Shown here in pieces: positions 10,898 to 20,724 of a stretch of 64,000 nt of DNA. Origin of the DNA: Methylobacterium oxalidis (GTDB taxonomy: Bacteria > Pseudomonadota > Alphaproteobacteria > Rhizobiales > Beijerinckiaceae); NCBI RefSeq assembly GCF_007992195.1, contig NZ_BJZU01000003.1, forward strand, positions 154,756 through 218,755, given 5' to 3'. The notes below the pieces were generated by a model. That model ran no database searches and was not told where the DNA came from. It worked only from the letters and a program-made list of their open reading frames with translations. How positions within the stretch are numbered: position 1 is the stretch's first letter; the number at the start of each line of letters is the position of its first letter. Both the position numbers and the translations under genes were made by a program.

Positions 10898-11376
10898 CGG
10901 CGCGCGCCGCCGGCGGGCCCGCGACGTCGGCGACGCTTCACGCCACCTGCGTGGTGATCCGGGACGCGGGCATCCTGATTCGCGGCGAGGCCGGCTCGGG
11001 CAAATCGACCCTCGCCTTCGGCCTCCTCGACCGCGCGTCCCGCGACGGGCTGCACGCGGCCCTCGTCGGGGACGATCGCGTCCGCGTCGCGCTGCGGCAC
11101 GGGCGGCTCGTCGCCCGGCCGCACCCGGCCATCGCCGGACGGATCGAGATTCGCGGGATCGGTCTCCGGGAGGTCCCGGCCGTGCGGGCGGCCGTGCTGC
11201 GACTCGTGGTCGATTGCGTAGACGCGGTGCCTCGCCTGCCGGAACCTGCGGAGCCTGCAGTTTTACTTGGCGTTGCTCTGCAACGCGTGATACTCGGCGC
11301 GCCGCTTCGCTCCACCGGTCAGGGGCCTGCCCACGTTCTGGCGGCGCTGGCCGTGGCTTCGCGGTCGCACTCGTGA
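10894..11376 (+). CDS. hprK: Short HPr kinase/phosphorylase
   Basis: 160 residues from GTG 10894, sharing GTGA with the chvG stop. It contains the P-loop at residues 31-39 (GEAGSGKST) and the HprK signature region (VGDDRV, then EIRGIG). It corresponds to the C-terminal catalytic domain alone, which is the usual form in alphaproteobacteria; the N-terminal regulatory domain of Gram-positive HprK is absent. It phosphorylates or dephosphorylates the regulatory serine of HPr, encoded two genes downstream, linking ChvG/ChvI signalling to the phosphotransferase branch. Confidence 0.93.
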   Translation: MTARAAGGPATSATLHATCVVIRDAGILIRGEAGSGKSTLAFGLLDRASRDGLHAALVGDDRVRVALRHGRLVARPHPAIAGRIEIRGIGLREVPAVRAAVLRLVVDCVDAVPRLPEPAEPAVLLGVALQRVILGAPLRSTGQGPAHVLAALAVASRSHS

Positions 11377-11534
11377 ACGGAGGGGCGCACCGTTTTAGGC
11401 GCCCCGTAGCGCCGTGGCGACTTGCATGGCATGATCGTGATGTCGTTTCGAGCAAAACGTCGCGACCGCCTTGCGCATCGTCGTGCGGTGCACAAAATGG
11501 CGGCCTCGCTGGCTAGGCGTCGGAAAACGCGTCG

Positions 11535-11936
11535 ATGATTGGAATGGTGCTCGTCACCCACGGGTTGCTGGCGACCGAGTTCAAGGCCGCTCTGGAGCAC
11601 GTGGTCGGCCCGCAGAAGCAGATCGAGACCATCACGATCGGGCCCGAGGACGACATGGAGCTCCGGCGCCGGGACATCATGTCGGCGGTCGGCAGGGTGA
11701 ACTCCGGAAACGGCGTGGTGGTTCTCACCGACATGTTCGGCGGCACCCCGTCGAATCTCGCCCTCTCCTGCATGAACGGCGGCGCGGTCGAGGTGGTCGC
11801 CGGCATCAACCTGCCGATGCTGATCAAGCTCGCCAGCGTCCGCGACGAGGAATCCCTCGGCGACGCCGTCCTCCACGCGCAGGAAGCCGGGCGCAAGTAC
11901 ATCAACGTCGCCTCCCGCGTCCTGGCCGGGAAGTAG
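11535..11936 (+). CDS. PTS EIIA component, mannose-family type
   Basis: 133-residue EIIA domain protein. The predicted phospho-acceptor is H9 in LVTHGLLA. The fold signature VVVLTDMFGGTPSN and the INLPMLIKL segment are characteristic of the EIIA-Man family. No EIIB or EIIC transport partner is nearby, so this is the regulatory PTS found in Rhizobiales rather than a sugar importer. Phosphate is expected to come from HPr (next gene); Enzyme I is outside the window. Confidence 0.94.
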   Translation: MIGMVLVTHGLLATEFKAALEHVVGPQKQIETITIGPEDDMELRRRDIMSAVGRVNSGNGVVVLTDMFGGTPSNLALSCMNGGAVEVVAGINLPMLIKLASVRDEESLGDAVLHAQEAGRKYINVASRVLAGK

Positions 11937-12044
11937 TCTTCCGAAGCACGCGTTGGAATCCGGACTCGACAAGTCCGCGCGTCGGACCAGATGGCCCTGT
12001 TCGGGCACGAGACCCGGCAGGACACGAGGGACCGCACGAACCCG

Positions 12045-12365
12045 ATGACCGAGACTTACGCCGACGACGAGGAGCGGCCGCCGGTTCCCGAGGGCGGCTT
12101 CCTGCGCATCCTGCCGATCATCAACCGGCGCGGCCTGCACGCCCGGGCCTCCGCGAAGTTCGTGCAGATGGTGGAGCGCTTCGACGCGACGGTGGCGGTG
12201 ACGCGCGCCGGCGAGACGGTGGGCGGGCGCTCGATCATGGGCCTTCTGACGCTCGGCGCCGCACAGGGCACCTCCATCGCCGTGACGGCGGTCGGCGCGG
12301 ACGCCGAGACCTGCCTCGACGCGATCGAGGCGCTGCTCGCCGACAAGTTCGGCGAGGACGAGTAG
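12045..12365 (+). CDS. ptsH: Phosphocarrier protein HPr
   Basis: 106 residues from ATG 12045 (MTETYADDEE). An upstream in-frame start at 11991 would add 18 residues but lacks family support. The catalytic histidine is H32 (RRGLHARASAKF). The regulatory serine is S63 (GGRSIMGLL), exactly 31 residues after the histidine as in canonical HPr His15/Ser46. HPr relays phosphate from Enzyme I to EIIA and is modified at the serine by HprK. An acidic N-terminal extension of about 15 residues is typical of this alphaproteobacterial form. Confidence 0.94.
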   Translation: MTETYADDEERPPVPEGGFLRILPIINRRGLHARASAKFVQMVERFDATVAVTRAGETVGGRSIMGLLTLGAAQGTSIAVTAVGADAETCLDAIEALLADKFGEDE

Positions 12366-12372
12366 GGGCGAC

Positions 12373-13266
12373 TCAGCGCCCCTCCCCGCCCTCTCTGACC
12401 GTGACGGCCGGGGCGCTGCGCCAGAGCGCGGCGCGCCGACCGTCACCCAGGCGCAGGCTGCCGGCGACGATCTCGCCGGAGCGGCGGGCAAGTTCGACGC
12501 GCACGGCCCTGCGGCGGGCGAAGAGCCGCGTCACCACGCGCACCATCGCGGCCTCCGACGGGTCGGCGACGATCGGCCGGCCGGCCGTGCGCGCGTCGAG
12601 GGCCAGGAAGCTCTCGACGGCATCGCGGATGCGCGCCGGCTCGGAGATCGTCTCCACCTCCTCCGGGCGGAAATCGGCGGGGCGCACCCCGACGAGGCTC
12701 CCGGAGGGAACCGCGCGGCGGGCCGGGCGCTGCGCGCGGCCGGGCAGCAGCTCGAAGCGCAGGCACGGCGCCGGCAGCCCCGCGCTCTCCGCGAGATCGA
12801 AGGCGAGCCGTCTCCCGTCCGGGCGGAGCCGGGCGTCGAGCGCCGCGCCGATCTCCGCGGCGCAGCCCGCCTCGACGAGGTGGGCGGGCTTCAGCGACAG
12901 GCCCGGAGGCGACCAGGGCGTCACGCGCCCGCCGCGCCACAGCGGATGGCCGAACGCGAGCGGCAGCACGGCCCTCAGCGACTCGGGCCCGTCCCCGCGC
13001 CGCGACCAGGCGAAGACGAGGGCGCGGCCGCCGCTCTGGTGCTTGGCGGCGGGCAGGAGGTAGTCGGGGTCGCAGAAGGCGGCGCCGGCCGCGCCGCTGC
13101 GGGTCAGAAGGGCCCGCCACGCGGCGACCGCCGCCGCATCGATCGAGTCGGCCGCCCGCAGGTCGATGCGCCAGTGCCGCTCGGCCGGCGCTCGCTCGAC
13201 GGAATCGGCCGCGGCAGGCTCCGCCGCGAGCAGGCCGCCCGCGATCACCGTGAAACGTTGCGCCAT
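12373..13266 (-). CDS. GNAT/CelD-like acyltransferase domain protein
   Basis: 297 residues. The pattern (AFCDPDYLLPAAKHQ near residue 63, a hydrophobic LRAVLPLAFGHPLWRGGRV strand pair, then a late SGEIVAGSLRLGDGRRAALW segment) resembles the BcsL/CelD-type acetyltransferase-fold proteins found near polysaccharide genes. It is shorter than the usual 350-400 residues, so the C-terminal half of the fold may be reduced. It converges on ptsH with a 7-bp gap. Function is inferred only at fold level. Confidence 0.55.
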   Translation of the reverse strand: MAQRFTVIAGGLLAAEPAAADSVERAPAERHWRIDLRAADSIDAAAVAAWRALLTRSGAAGAAFCDPDYLLPAAKHQSGGRALVFAWSRRGDGPESLRAVLPLAFGHPLWRGGRVTPWSPPGLSLKPAHLVEAGCAAEIGAALDARLRPDGRRLAFDLAESAGLPAPCLRFELLPGRAQRPARRAVPSGSLVGVRPADFRPEEVETISEPARIRDAVESFLALDARTAGRPIVADPSEAAMVRVVTRLFARRRAVRVELARRSGEIVAGSLRLGDGRRAALWRSAPAVTVREGGEGR

Positions 13267-13378
13267 CGTTACGTTCCGATCCCGCCCACCGTCCCGATCC
13301 GGGACGATCCGGCGCCCGAGCGGCGCCGCCGGGCCTGACGGAACAAGGACGGTGCCGCGGCGCCCGCCCCGTTCCGGA

Positions 13379-14464
<1,086 letters not shown>

Positions 14465-14540
14465 CGCACCGGCCTAGCGGCGGCGGGCAGGCGCCGCAAG
14501 CGCGGCGGGCTGCGCGCTCAGCGCGGAGCGCGGCCCGGGA

Positions 14541-16091
14541 TCACTCCTTCGCCTTCGCCTTCGGCGCGGGCTTGGCGGGCGACTTCTGCGCCGTCTGCGC
14601 GGGCTTGTCGGCCGGGGGCTTCGCGGCCGCGGGCTTCGCCGCAAGGGGCTTCGTGCCGCCCTTGGCCTGCGGGATGGCGGGCTTCGTCTCGACGGAGGTG
14701 TAGGCCGTGGCGGCCTTCGGCACGGCGCCGCCGCGCGCGGGCTGCCTGCGCTCGGCCTGCTTCGGCTCCGCCCGGGCAGGCTTCGCCTCGGCCCTGGCCT
14801 CCGCCTTGGTGTCCGGCTTCACGTCCGCCTTGGCCTTGGCCTCGGCGCGGGCGGCCGCCTTCGCGGCGAGCGCGGCCTCCCGCTTGGCCTTCGCCGCCTC
14901 CTGCTTCGCGGCGCGCGCGGCGAGGCGCTGCGCCTTCTCCGCCTCCTCCTGCTCGTTCAGCATGATCTGGCTCTCGGCCGGATCGCGGCCGATCCAGACG
15001 AGGACGGGCTGGAGCGGCGCGCGGGGCGGCAGGGAGCGGGCCCGGAGCGCCGCGCTGTTGAGCGTGGCGAAGGCGAGCGCGGAGGACGGAGGCGCCGCCG
15101 CGCTCATCAGCTGCGCGTTCGCGTTGTCGGCGCTGGCGCCGGCGGCCGCGGCGCTCGCGGTGATGGCGCTCTGGCCCTCGTCCACCGGCATCGGCTTGCG
15201 CTTGTCGCAGATGTAGGGACGCATGTCCGGCGGCGCGGCGATGCTGGAGGGCGGCAGCGCGTCGAGGCTCTGGCTCGTCCAGCCAGGCGTCTGCCCGAAC
15301 CCGTAATCGAACAGGTCCGCCGCCTTCAGGTCGCGCTCCCGTGCCGAGGGCTGGCCCATCACCACCGTGATGATTCGGCGGCCGTTGCGGGTGGCGCTCG
15401 CCACCACGTTGAAGCCGCCCGAGCAGATGAAGCCGGTCTTCATGCCGTCGGCGCCGGCGTAGCGGCCCAAGAGGCCGTTGTGGTTCGCCATCACGGAGCG
15501 GCCGAACTGGATGGCGCTGATCGAGAACAGGCCGCGCGAGTCGGGGAAGTCGCGCAGGAGCGCGCGGCCGAGCACCGCCATGTCGCGGGCGGAGGTCCAC
15601 TGGCGGGGGTCGGGCAGGCCGTTCGGGTTCGCCCAGCGGCTCTCGCGCATGCCGATGCGGCGCGCGGTCTCGTTCATCATCTCGGCGAAGGTGTCGACGG
15701 AGCCGCCGAGATTCTCGCCGATCGCCCAGGCCACGTCGTTGGCCGACTTGACCATGATGATCTTGAGGGCGTTGTCGAGGGTGATCTGGGTGCCCGGCTT
15801 GAAGCCCATCTTGGAGGGCGGCTCGGCCGCCGCGGCGGGCGAGATCGTGAGCAGCGTGTCCAGCGAGACCTTGCCCTGGCGCACGAGGTCGAGGGCGACG
15901 TAGGCGGTCATCAGCTTGGTGACCGAGGCGGGGTACCAGGGGTCGGTCGCGCCTTGCGCGAAGATGACCTTGCCCGAATCGGCATCGACCACGAGCATCG
16001 GCGCCGTGACGGCGTGGGCGGCACCCGCCCCGACGAGGCTCGCCGCGACGATCACACCTCGGACGAAGCGGGTCAGCATTCGGTTCGGCAT
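14541..16091 (-). CDS. D-alanyl-D-alanine carboxypeptidase with Lys/Ala-rich tail
   Basis: 516-residue penicillin-binding protein of the DacA/S11 type, acting in the periplasm to remove the terminal D-Ala from peptidoglycan stems. It has a signal peptide (about 1-27, GAAHA). The three active-site motifs are SVTK (S56, K59), SAN (116-118) and KTG (218-220). After the catalytic domain, roughly residues 390-516 are a highly charged Lys/Ala/Pro tail with KPxxKAE-like repeats; this is unusual for membrane-anchored DacA and may bind wall polymers instead of a C-terminal amphipathic anchor. Confidence 0.93.
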   Translation of the reverse strand: MPNRMLTRFVRGVIVAASLVGAGAAHAVTAPMLVVDADSGKVIFAQGATDPWYPASVTKLMTAYVALDLVRQGKVSLDTLLTISPAAAAEPPSKMGFKPGTQITLDNALKIIMVKSANDVAWAIGENLGGSVDTFAEMMNETARRIGMRESRWANPNGLPDPRQWTSARDMAVLGRALLRDFPDSRGLFSISAIQFGRSVMANHNGLLGRYAGADGMKTGFICSGGFNVVASATRNGRRIITVVMGQPSARERDLKAADLFDYGFGQTPGWTSQSLDALPPSSIAAPPDMRPYICDKRKPMPVDEGQSAITASAAAAGASADNANAQLMSAAAPPSSALAFATLNSAALRARSLPPRAPLQPVLVWIGRDPAESQIMLNEQEEAEKAQRLAARAAKQEAAKAKREAALAAKAAARAEAKAKADVKPDTKAEARAEAKPARAEPKQAERRQPARGGAVPKAATAYTSVETKPAIPQAKGGTKPLAAKPAAAKPPADKPAQTAQKSPAKPAPKAKAKE

Positions 16092-16417
16092 CGGGCCTGT
16101 CTCGAGAGGGGCCGGCGCGGGCTCGAAGCCCGGCGCCGTTCGGCAGGGTAGCTAGGACGACGGCCAAGCTTCGGCGAGTGGGCAGGGGCCGGCTGCGGGC
16201 CGCCCAGGCCACCCGCTCTCCGAGCGTGCGCCGTCCAGGACGCGACTTCAACGCGTGATCCGTGGCGAGAGGATGGCGGGCGCCGCCCTCCACAGGTTTG
16301 CTCCGGCGCCCGCGCATGGCTCATCGCTGGCATCCCGCCCGGTCTCGGCCTATGTGCAGGGCGCGATTGGCGTTTTCTCGGCCCGCGGACAGCCGCCGGA
16401 CCTTCCAGAACGAGACC
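16092..16417. other. Divergent intergenic region dac / queE
   Basis: 326 bp between the start of the D,D-carboxypeptidase gene and queE. It must hold both promoters. I looked for a preQ1 riboswitch in front of queE and saw no convincing one. Open frames here are high-GC artefacts. Confidence 0.5.
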
Positions 16418-17050
16418 ATGGCGTACGCGGTCAAGGAACTCTTCCACACGCTGCAGGGCGAGGGCGCGCAGGCGGGCCGTGCCGCCGTGTTCTGCCGCTT
16501 CGCCGGATGCAACCTGTGGTCTGGGCGCGAGGAGGATCGCGCGGGGGCGGCCTGCACCTTCTGCGACACGGACTTCGTCGGGATGGACGGGCCCGGCGGC
16601 GGCCGTTTCGCGGGCGCCGACGACCTCGCCGGGAGAATCGCGCACACCTGGGAGGGCGGCGCCCACGGGCGCTTCGTCGTCTTCACGGGCGGCGAGCCGC
16701 TGCTGCAGCTCGACGCGGCGCTGATCGCCGCCGTGCACGCCCGCGGCTTCGCCATCGCGGTCGAGACCAACGGCACGCTCGCCGCGCCGCCCGGCCTCGA
16801 CTGGATCTGCGTCAGCCCCAAGGCGGGCAACGCCCTCGTCCAGACGAGCGGGCACGAGCTGAAGCTCGTCTTCCCGCAGGCGGGGCTCGACCCGGCCGAC
16901 CTCGCGGGCCTCGACTTCCCCCACCGCTGGCTCCAGCCTATGGACGGGCCGCAGGCCGCGGCGAACACGCGGGCCGCGGTGGCCTATTGCCGGTCGGACG
17001 CCCGCTGGCGGCTGTCGCTGCAGACGCACAAGATGATCGGTATCCCCTGA
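16418..17050 (+). CDS. queE: 7-carboxy-7-deazaguanine synthase QueE
   Basis: Radical-SAM enzyme converting 6-carboxytetrahydropterin to 7-carboxy-7-deazaguanine on the queuosine pathway. 210 residues from ATG 16418 (MAYAVKELFHTLQGEG, the typical QueE N-terminus); longer upstream starts give only arginine-rich noise. The cluster cysteines follow the QueE-specific spacing C31-x14-C46-x2-C49 rather than CX3CX2C. Glycine-rich SAM contact FTGGEPLLQ is present. First gene of queE-queD-queC. Confidence 0.95.
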   Translation: MAYAVKELFHTLQGEGAQAGRAAVFCRFAGCNLWSGREEDRAGAACTFCDTDFVGMDGPGGGRFAGADDLAGRIAHTWEGGAHGRFVVFTGGEPLLQLDAALIAAVHARGFAIAVETNGTLAAPPGLDWICVSPKAGNALVQTSGHELKLVFPQAGLDPADLAGLDFPHRWLQPMDGPQAAANTRAAVAYCRSDARWRLSLQTHKMIGIP

Positions 17051-17089
17051 GCGCGCCGCGCCCGGCCGGACCCACGCAGAAGACACGAG

Positions 17090-17446
17090 ATGAAGATCAC
17101 CCAAGCCTTCACCTTCGAGGCGGCGCACCGGCTGCCGAACGTGCCCGAGACGCACCGCTGCCATCGGATGCACGGGCACTCCTACCGGGTGGAACTGACC
17201 GTCGAGGGTGAGGTCGACCCGCACACGGGCTGGATCGTCGACTTCTACGACATGGAGCGGGTCTTCGCGCCGATCCTCGCCCGGCTCGACCACCACACCC
17301 TCAACGAGATCGAGGGGCTGGAGAACCCGACCGCCGAGAACATCGCGGCCTGGATCTGGCATCGAACGAAGGGCGGCCTGCCGGGCCTGTCGCGGGTGAA
17401 GGTCTGCGAGACCCCGATGTCCTGGGCCGAGTACGAGGGCGACTGA
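17090..17446 (+). CDS. queD: 6-carboxy-5,6,7,8-tetrahydropterin synthase QueD
   Basis: 118-residue T-fold enzyme converting dihydroneopterin triphosphate to 6-carboxytetrahydropterin. Zinc ligands are H13 (EAAHRL), H28 and H30 (MHGHSY), and the catalytic Cys is C24 (THRCHRMHGH). The C-terminal VKVCETPMSWAEY motif matches the family. It lies 39 bp after queE and 3 bp before queC, so the three genes are very likely one transcript. Confidence 0.96.
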   Translation: MKITQAFTFEAAHRLPNVPETHRCHRMHGHSYRVELTVEGEVDPHTGWIVDFYDMERVFAPILARLDHHTLNEIEGLENPTAENIAAWIWHRTKGGLPGLSRVKVCETPMSWAEYEGD

Positions 17447-17449
17447 GAC

Positions 17450-18163
17450 ATGGACGCGGGCGGCGACGGGGCGCTGGTGCTGTTCTCTGGGGGACAGGAT
17501 TCCACCACCTGCCTCGCCTGGGCGCTCGACCGCTTCCCTCGCGTGGAAACGCTGGGCTTCGATTACGGCCAGCGCCACCGGGTCGAACTCGCCTGCCGCG
17601 ACCGGCTGCGGGGGGGCCTCGCGCGGATCGAGCCCGCCTGGGGGGCTCGCCTCGGGCCCGACCACACGCTCTCGCTCGACGCGCTCGGCGCCGTCTCGGA
17701 GACGGCGCTGACCCGCGAGGCGGAGATCGGCTACGAGGCGGGCGGGCTGCCCAACACCTTCGTGCCGGGCCGCAACCTCGTGTTCCTGACCTTCGCGGCG
17801 GCTCTGGCCTACCGGCGGGGCCTGCGCCGCATCGTCGGCGGCATGTGCGAGACCGACTACTCGGGCTATCCCGACTGCCGGGACGACACCGTCAAGGCGC
17901 TCCAAGTGGCGCTCAACCTCGGCATGGAGCGGCGCTTCCTCCTTGAGACGCCGCTCATGTGGATCGACAAGGCGGAGACGTGGCGGCTCGCGGAGAGGCT
18001 CGGCGGCCGGGCGCTCGTCGACCTCGTCGTCGAGGACACCCATACCTGCTACCTCGGTGAGCGCGGCGCGCGCCACGCCTGGGGATACGGCTGCGGCACC
18101 TGCCCGGCCTGCGACCTGCGCGCGAAGGGCTACGCCCGCTTCCGGGCGGAAGCCGCCGACTGA
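17450..18163 (+). CDS. queC: 7-cyano-7-deazaguanine synthase QueC
   Basis: 237-residue ATP-dependent ligase that converts carboxy-deazaguanine to preQ0. The PP-loop is SGGQDS at residues 13-18. The C-terminal zinc site is formed by clustered cysteines (THTCYLGE, then [10 protein letters not shown]). FVPGRN and the [12 protein letters not shown] segment are QueC hallmarks. Last gene of the que operon, converging on the tetR gene 3 bp downstream. Confidence 0.96.
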   Translation: MDAGGDGALVLFSGGQDSTTCLAWALDRFPRVETLGFDYGQRHRVELACRDRLRGGLARIEPAWGARLGPDHTLSLDALGAVSETALTREAEIGYEAGGLPNTFVPGRNLVFLTFAAALAYRRGLRRIVGGMCETDYSGYPDCRDDTVKALQVALNLGMERRFLLETPLMWIDKAETWRLAERLGGRALVDLVVEDTHTCYLGERGARHAWGYGCGTCPACDLRAKGYARFRAEAAD

Positions 18164-18166
18164 GCC

Positions 18167-18727
18167 TCAGCGCAGGCTCGCGCAGAGCGCCGCGAGCGTG
18201 CCCGCGAAGGCGCGGGGCCCGCCGAGCAGACGCTCCATCATGAGGGCCCCTTCGAGCGTCGCGACGACGAACCGGGCCTGCGCGGCGGGATCGAGCGCCG
18301 CCCGGACGCTGCCCTCGGCCTGCCCCTGCCGCAGCACCGCTTCCAGCCAGGCGATGTGCCGGTCGAAGAAGCCGACGACGGCCGCGCGCAGCCGCTCGGG
18401 CAGCGCCTCCCCCTCGGTGGCCAGGGCGGCGCAGAGGCAGCCGAGCCCCTGCTCCACCCCGCCGAGATAGAGGCGCCCGTAGGCCTCGATGCGGGCCACG
18501 GCGTCCGGATGCCCGGCCAGGATCGCGTCGAGCGCGGCGTCGTAGCGCGCCTCGTAGGCGCCCATCAGCGCGAAACCGAGATCCTCCTTGGTGCGGAAAT
18601 GATGGTGGATGCTCGCCTTGCGGATCCCCACCGCCTCGCTGAGATCGGCGTAGCTGAAGCCCGAGTAGCCGCGCCCCCGAACCAGCGTCTCGGCCTCGGC
18701 CAGGAGTTCCGCGCGCGTGTCTCTCAT
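18167..18727 (-). CDS. TetR/AcrR-family regulator
   Basis: 186 residues from ATG 18725-18727 (MRDTRAELLAEAE); a start up to 11 codons earlier is possible. The N-terminal helix-turn-helix is about residues 25-45 (FSYADLSEAVGIRKASIHHHF). The C-terminal half is an all-helical ligand/dimer domain with Cys in QGLGCLCAAL. It is divergent from the quinoprotein-associated cluster, and a near-palindrome overlaps the likely promoter of that cluster (18776-18812), so it probably represses its own region and the cluster. Confidence 0.88.
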   Translation of the reverse strand: MRDTRAELLAEAETLVRGRGYSGFSYADLSEAVGIRKASIHHHFRTKEDLGFALMGAYEARYDAALDAILAGHPDAVARIEAYGRLYLGGVEQGLGCLCAALATEGEALPERLRAAVVGFFDRHIAWLEAVLRQGQAEGSVRAALDPAAQARFVVATLEGALMMERLLGGPRAFAGTLAALCASLR

Positions 18728-18775
18728 GGTCCGCCAACTCTCGGCCGCAGCCGCCATCACGAGGGCGTTATCCCA

Positions 18776-18812
18776 TTGACGCGCGCAGAAATCTACCTAC
18801 TAAATGGTTGGT
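18776..18812 (+). promoter_or_regulatory. Predicted promoter with overlapping TetR-type operator
   Basis: A -35-like TTGACG lies at 18776-18781 and, after a 16-bp spacer, a -10-like TACTAA at 18798-18803. Overlapping the -10 is an imperfect inverted repeat with 6-bp arms and a 6-bp spacer at 18795-18812 (ACCTAC...GTTGGT, 5 of 6 positions complementary). It sits between the divergent tetR gene and the metallohydrolase gene, as expected for a TetR operator. Inference from sequence only. Confidence 0.45.
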
Positions 18813-18918
18813 GAGAAGGGCCGGAAGGAACAGGCATGACGCCGAGCACGGCGGAACCGCACGCCGAACCCGTCCGGGCACCGGCTCCTCGGGCTCCGGC
18901 TCTCTCGGTCGCGCACCG

Positions 18919-19854
18919 ATGACGGGCCTCCTCTCCCGGCGCGAGGCGGTGTTCGGCGGCCTCTGCCTGTGCTGCCTGCCGACCCTCGGGCGCGCCGCGG
19001 CCGAGACATTCGAGATGCGCGAGGTCGGGCCCGGCATCTACGTGCGGTGCGGGCCGCACGAGGAGGCGAGCGCGCGGAACGACGACGCCATCGCCAACAT
19101 CGGCTTCATCGTCGGGCGCGACGGCGTGCTCGTCACGGAATCCGGCGGAAGCCTCGCGGACGGAGCGTGGCTGCGCGCCGAGATCCGCAAGCGGACCGAG
19201 AAGCCGATCCGCCACGTCGTGCTCACCCACGTCCACCCGGACCATTGCTTCGGGGCCGCGGCCTTCGCCGAGGACAAGCCGGCCTTCATCGGGCATCACG
19301 CCCTGCGCGCGGCGCTCGACGCGCGCGGCGACTATTACCGCCAGCGCCTCGTCGACATCCTGGGACCGGAGAAGGCCGGCAGCGTCGTCTACCCGACGCA
19401 GGCCGTGACGGACGGGGCCGAGATCGACCTCGGTGACCGCACCCTGCGCCTGACGGCGCACGGCACCGCGCACACGAACTGCGACCTCTCGATGATCGAC
19501 ACGGCAAGCGGCCTGCTCTTCCCGGCCGACCTCTTGTTCGTGAACCGGGTCCCCTCCCTCGACGGCAGCCTTCTCGGCTGGCTCAGGGAGGCGGAGCGGC
19601 TGAAGGCGACGGGCGCGGCGCGGGCCGTACCCGGCCACGGCCCGGCGAGCGTCGATCTGGCGCCCGCGCTCGCCGACCTCACGCGCTATCTCGGGCTCCT
19701 GCGCGACGAGACCCGAAAGGCCATCGCCGAGGACGTGCCGATCGAGAAGGCGGTGCAGACCGTCGCCCAATCCGAGCGCGATCGCTGGGTCCTGTTCGAC
19801 GCCTACAACGGCCGGAACGTCACGCAGGCCTTCAAGGAACTTGAGTGGGAATAG
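18919..19854 (+). CDS. Quinoprotein-relay-associated zinc metallohydrolase (MBL fold)
   Basis: 311 residues from ATG 18919 with a twin-Arg-like/Sec leader (LLSRREAVFGGLCLCC). Metallo-beta-lactamase motif HxHxDH is present as THVHPDHCFGA, with later HGTAHTNCD and the distal PGHGPAS histidine. This matches the quinoprotein relay system zinc metallohydrolase group found next to PQQ-dependent dehydrogenase accessory genes. The substrate is unknown. It is followed by the SoxYZ-like carrier, CXXCW, thioredoxin-like and CcdA genes, all on the same strand. Confidence 0.88.
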   Translation: MTGLLSRREAVFGGLCLCCLPTLGRAAAETFEMREVGPGIYVRCGPHEEASARNDDAIANIGFIVGRDGVLVTESGGSLADGAWLRAEIRKRTEKPIRHVVLTHVHPDHCFGAAAFAEDKPAFIGHHALRAALDARGDYYRQRLVDILGPEKAGSVVYPTQAVTDGAEIDLGDRTLRLTAHGTAHTNCDLSMIDTASGLLFPADLLFVNRVPSLDGSLLGWLREAERLKATGAARAVPGHGPASVDLAPALADLTRYLGLLRDETRKAIAEDVPIEKAVQTVAQSERDRWVLFDAYNGRNVTQAFKELEWE

Positions 19855-19888
19855 ATCCGGGGCCACATCAGGACGCAGGAGAAACGCC

Positions 19889-20713
19889 ATGAAGACCCTT
19901 CGCTCGCTCGCCCTCGGGCTCGCCGTCTCGACGGGCCTCGCCCTCGTGCCCGCCGCCGGCTTCGCTGCCGGCGCCTCCGACACCGATGCCGAGCGTCAGG
20001 CGCGCTGGACCGAGATCGCGACCTCGATCTTCGGCGACCGCAAGATCGAGCCTACGGAGTCGCTCATCAAGGTCGATGCGCCCGCCCGCGCGATGGACGC
20101 GGCCCTGGTGCCGATCACCCTGACCATGCCCGAGAAGGACAGGATCAAGGGCGTGCACTTCATCATCGACGACAACCCGTCGCCCTACGCCGCCCACTTC
20201 ACCTTCGGCCCGGCGGCCGACCCGGGCGAGCTGAAGCTGCGGGTGCGCATCAACAACTACACCAACGTGCACGCCGTGGCCGAGACCACGGACGGCCAGC
20301 TCTACGAGGCGGCCAAGTTCGTGAAGGCCTCGGGCGGATGCTCGGCCCCGATGGGCATGAGCGACGAGGAGGCCATGCGCGGCATGGGCGACATGAAGAT
20401 GAAGTTCTCGGGCGACGCGCAGAGCGGCAAGCCCGTCGAGGCCACCCTGATGATCCGCCACCCGAACTTCTCCGGGATGCAGATGAATCAGGTGACGCGC
20501 GACTACACGCCCGCCCGCTACATCAACAAGCTCACCGTCAGCTACGGCGACGCCAACGTCTTCACGATGGACGGCGACATCTCGATCTCGTCGAACCCCG
20601 TGATCAACTTCGCCTTCGTGCCGAAGGGCAGCGGGCCGATCAAGGTGGCGGCGACCGACAACCAGGGCGGGCAGTGGCAGCACAGCTTCACCGCGCCATC
20701 GCCCAGCAACTGA
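19889..20713 (+). CDS. Quinoprotein dehydrogenase-associated SoxYZ-like carrier
   Basis: 274 residues from ATG 19889 with a signal peptide ending near GFAAG. The N-terminal half resembles SoxY (IKVDAPARAMDAALVPITLTM, then GGCSAPM with a candidate carrier Cys). The C-terminal half resembles SoxZ (VEATLMIRHPNFSGMQMNQ). Fusions of this kind occur with PQQ-dependent methylotrophy loci. The Cys is internal (GGCSAP) rather than the terminal GGCGG of true SoxY, so sulfur-intermediate carriage is uncertain. Periplasmic. Confidence 0.88.
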   Translation: MKTLRSLALGLAVSTGLALVPAAGFAAGASDTDAERQARWTEIATSIFGDRKIEPTESLIKVDAPARAMDAALVPITLTMPEKDRIKGVHFIIDDNPSPYAAHFTFGPAADPGELKLRVRINNYTNVHAVAETTDGQLYEAAKFVKASGGCSAPMGMSDEEAMRGMGDMKMKFSGDAQSGKPVEATLMIRHPNFSGMQMNQVTRDYTPARYINKLTVSYGDANVFTMDGDISISSNPVINFAFVPKGSGPIKVAATDNQGGQWQHSFTAPSPSN

Positions 20714-20724
20714 GGCCGCGCGTC

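Noticed and set aside
9101..12491. Long minus-strand frames opposite chvG, hprK and the PTS genes
   Set aside because: Antisense shadows of well-supported plus-strand genes; composition is low-complexity Arg/Ala/Asp.
16092..16417. preQ1 riboswitch upstream of queE
   Set aside because: I could not find the expected pseudoknot core or aptamer pattern in this GC-rich spacer.
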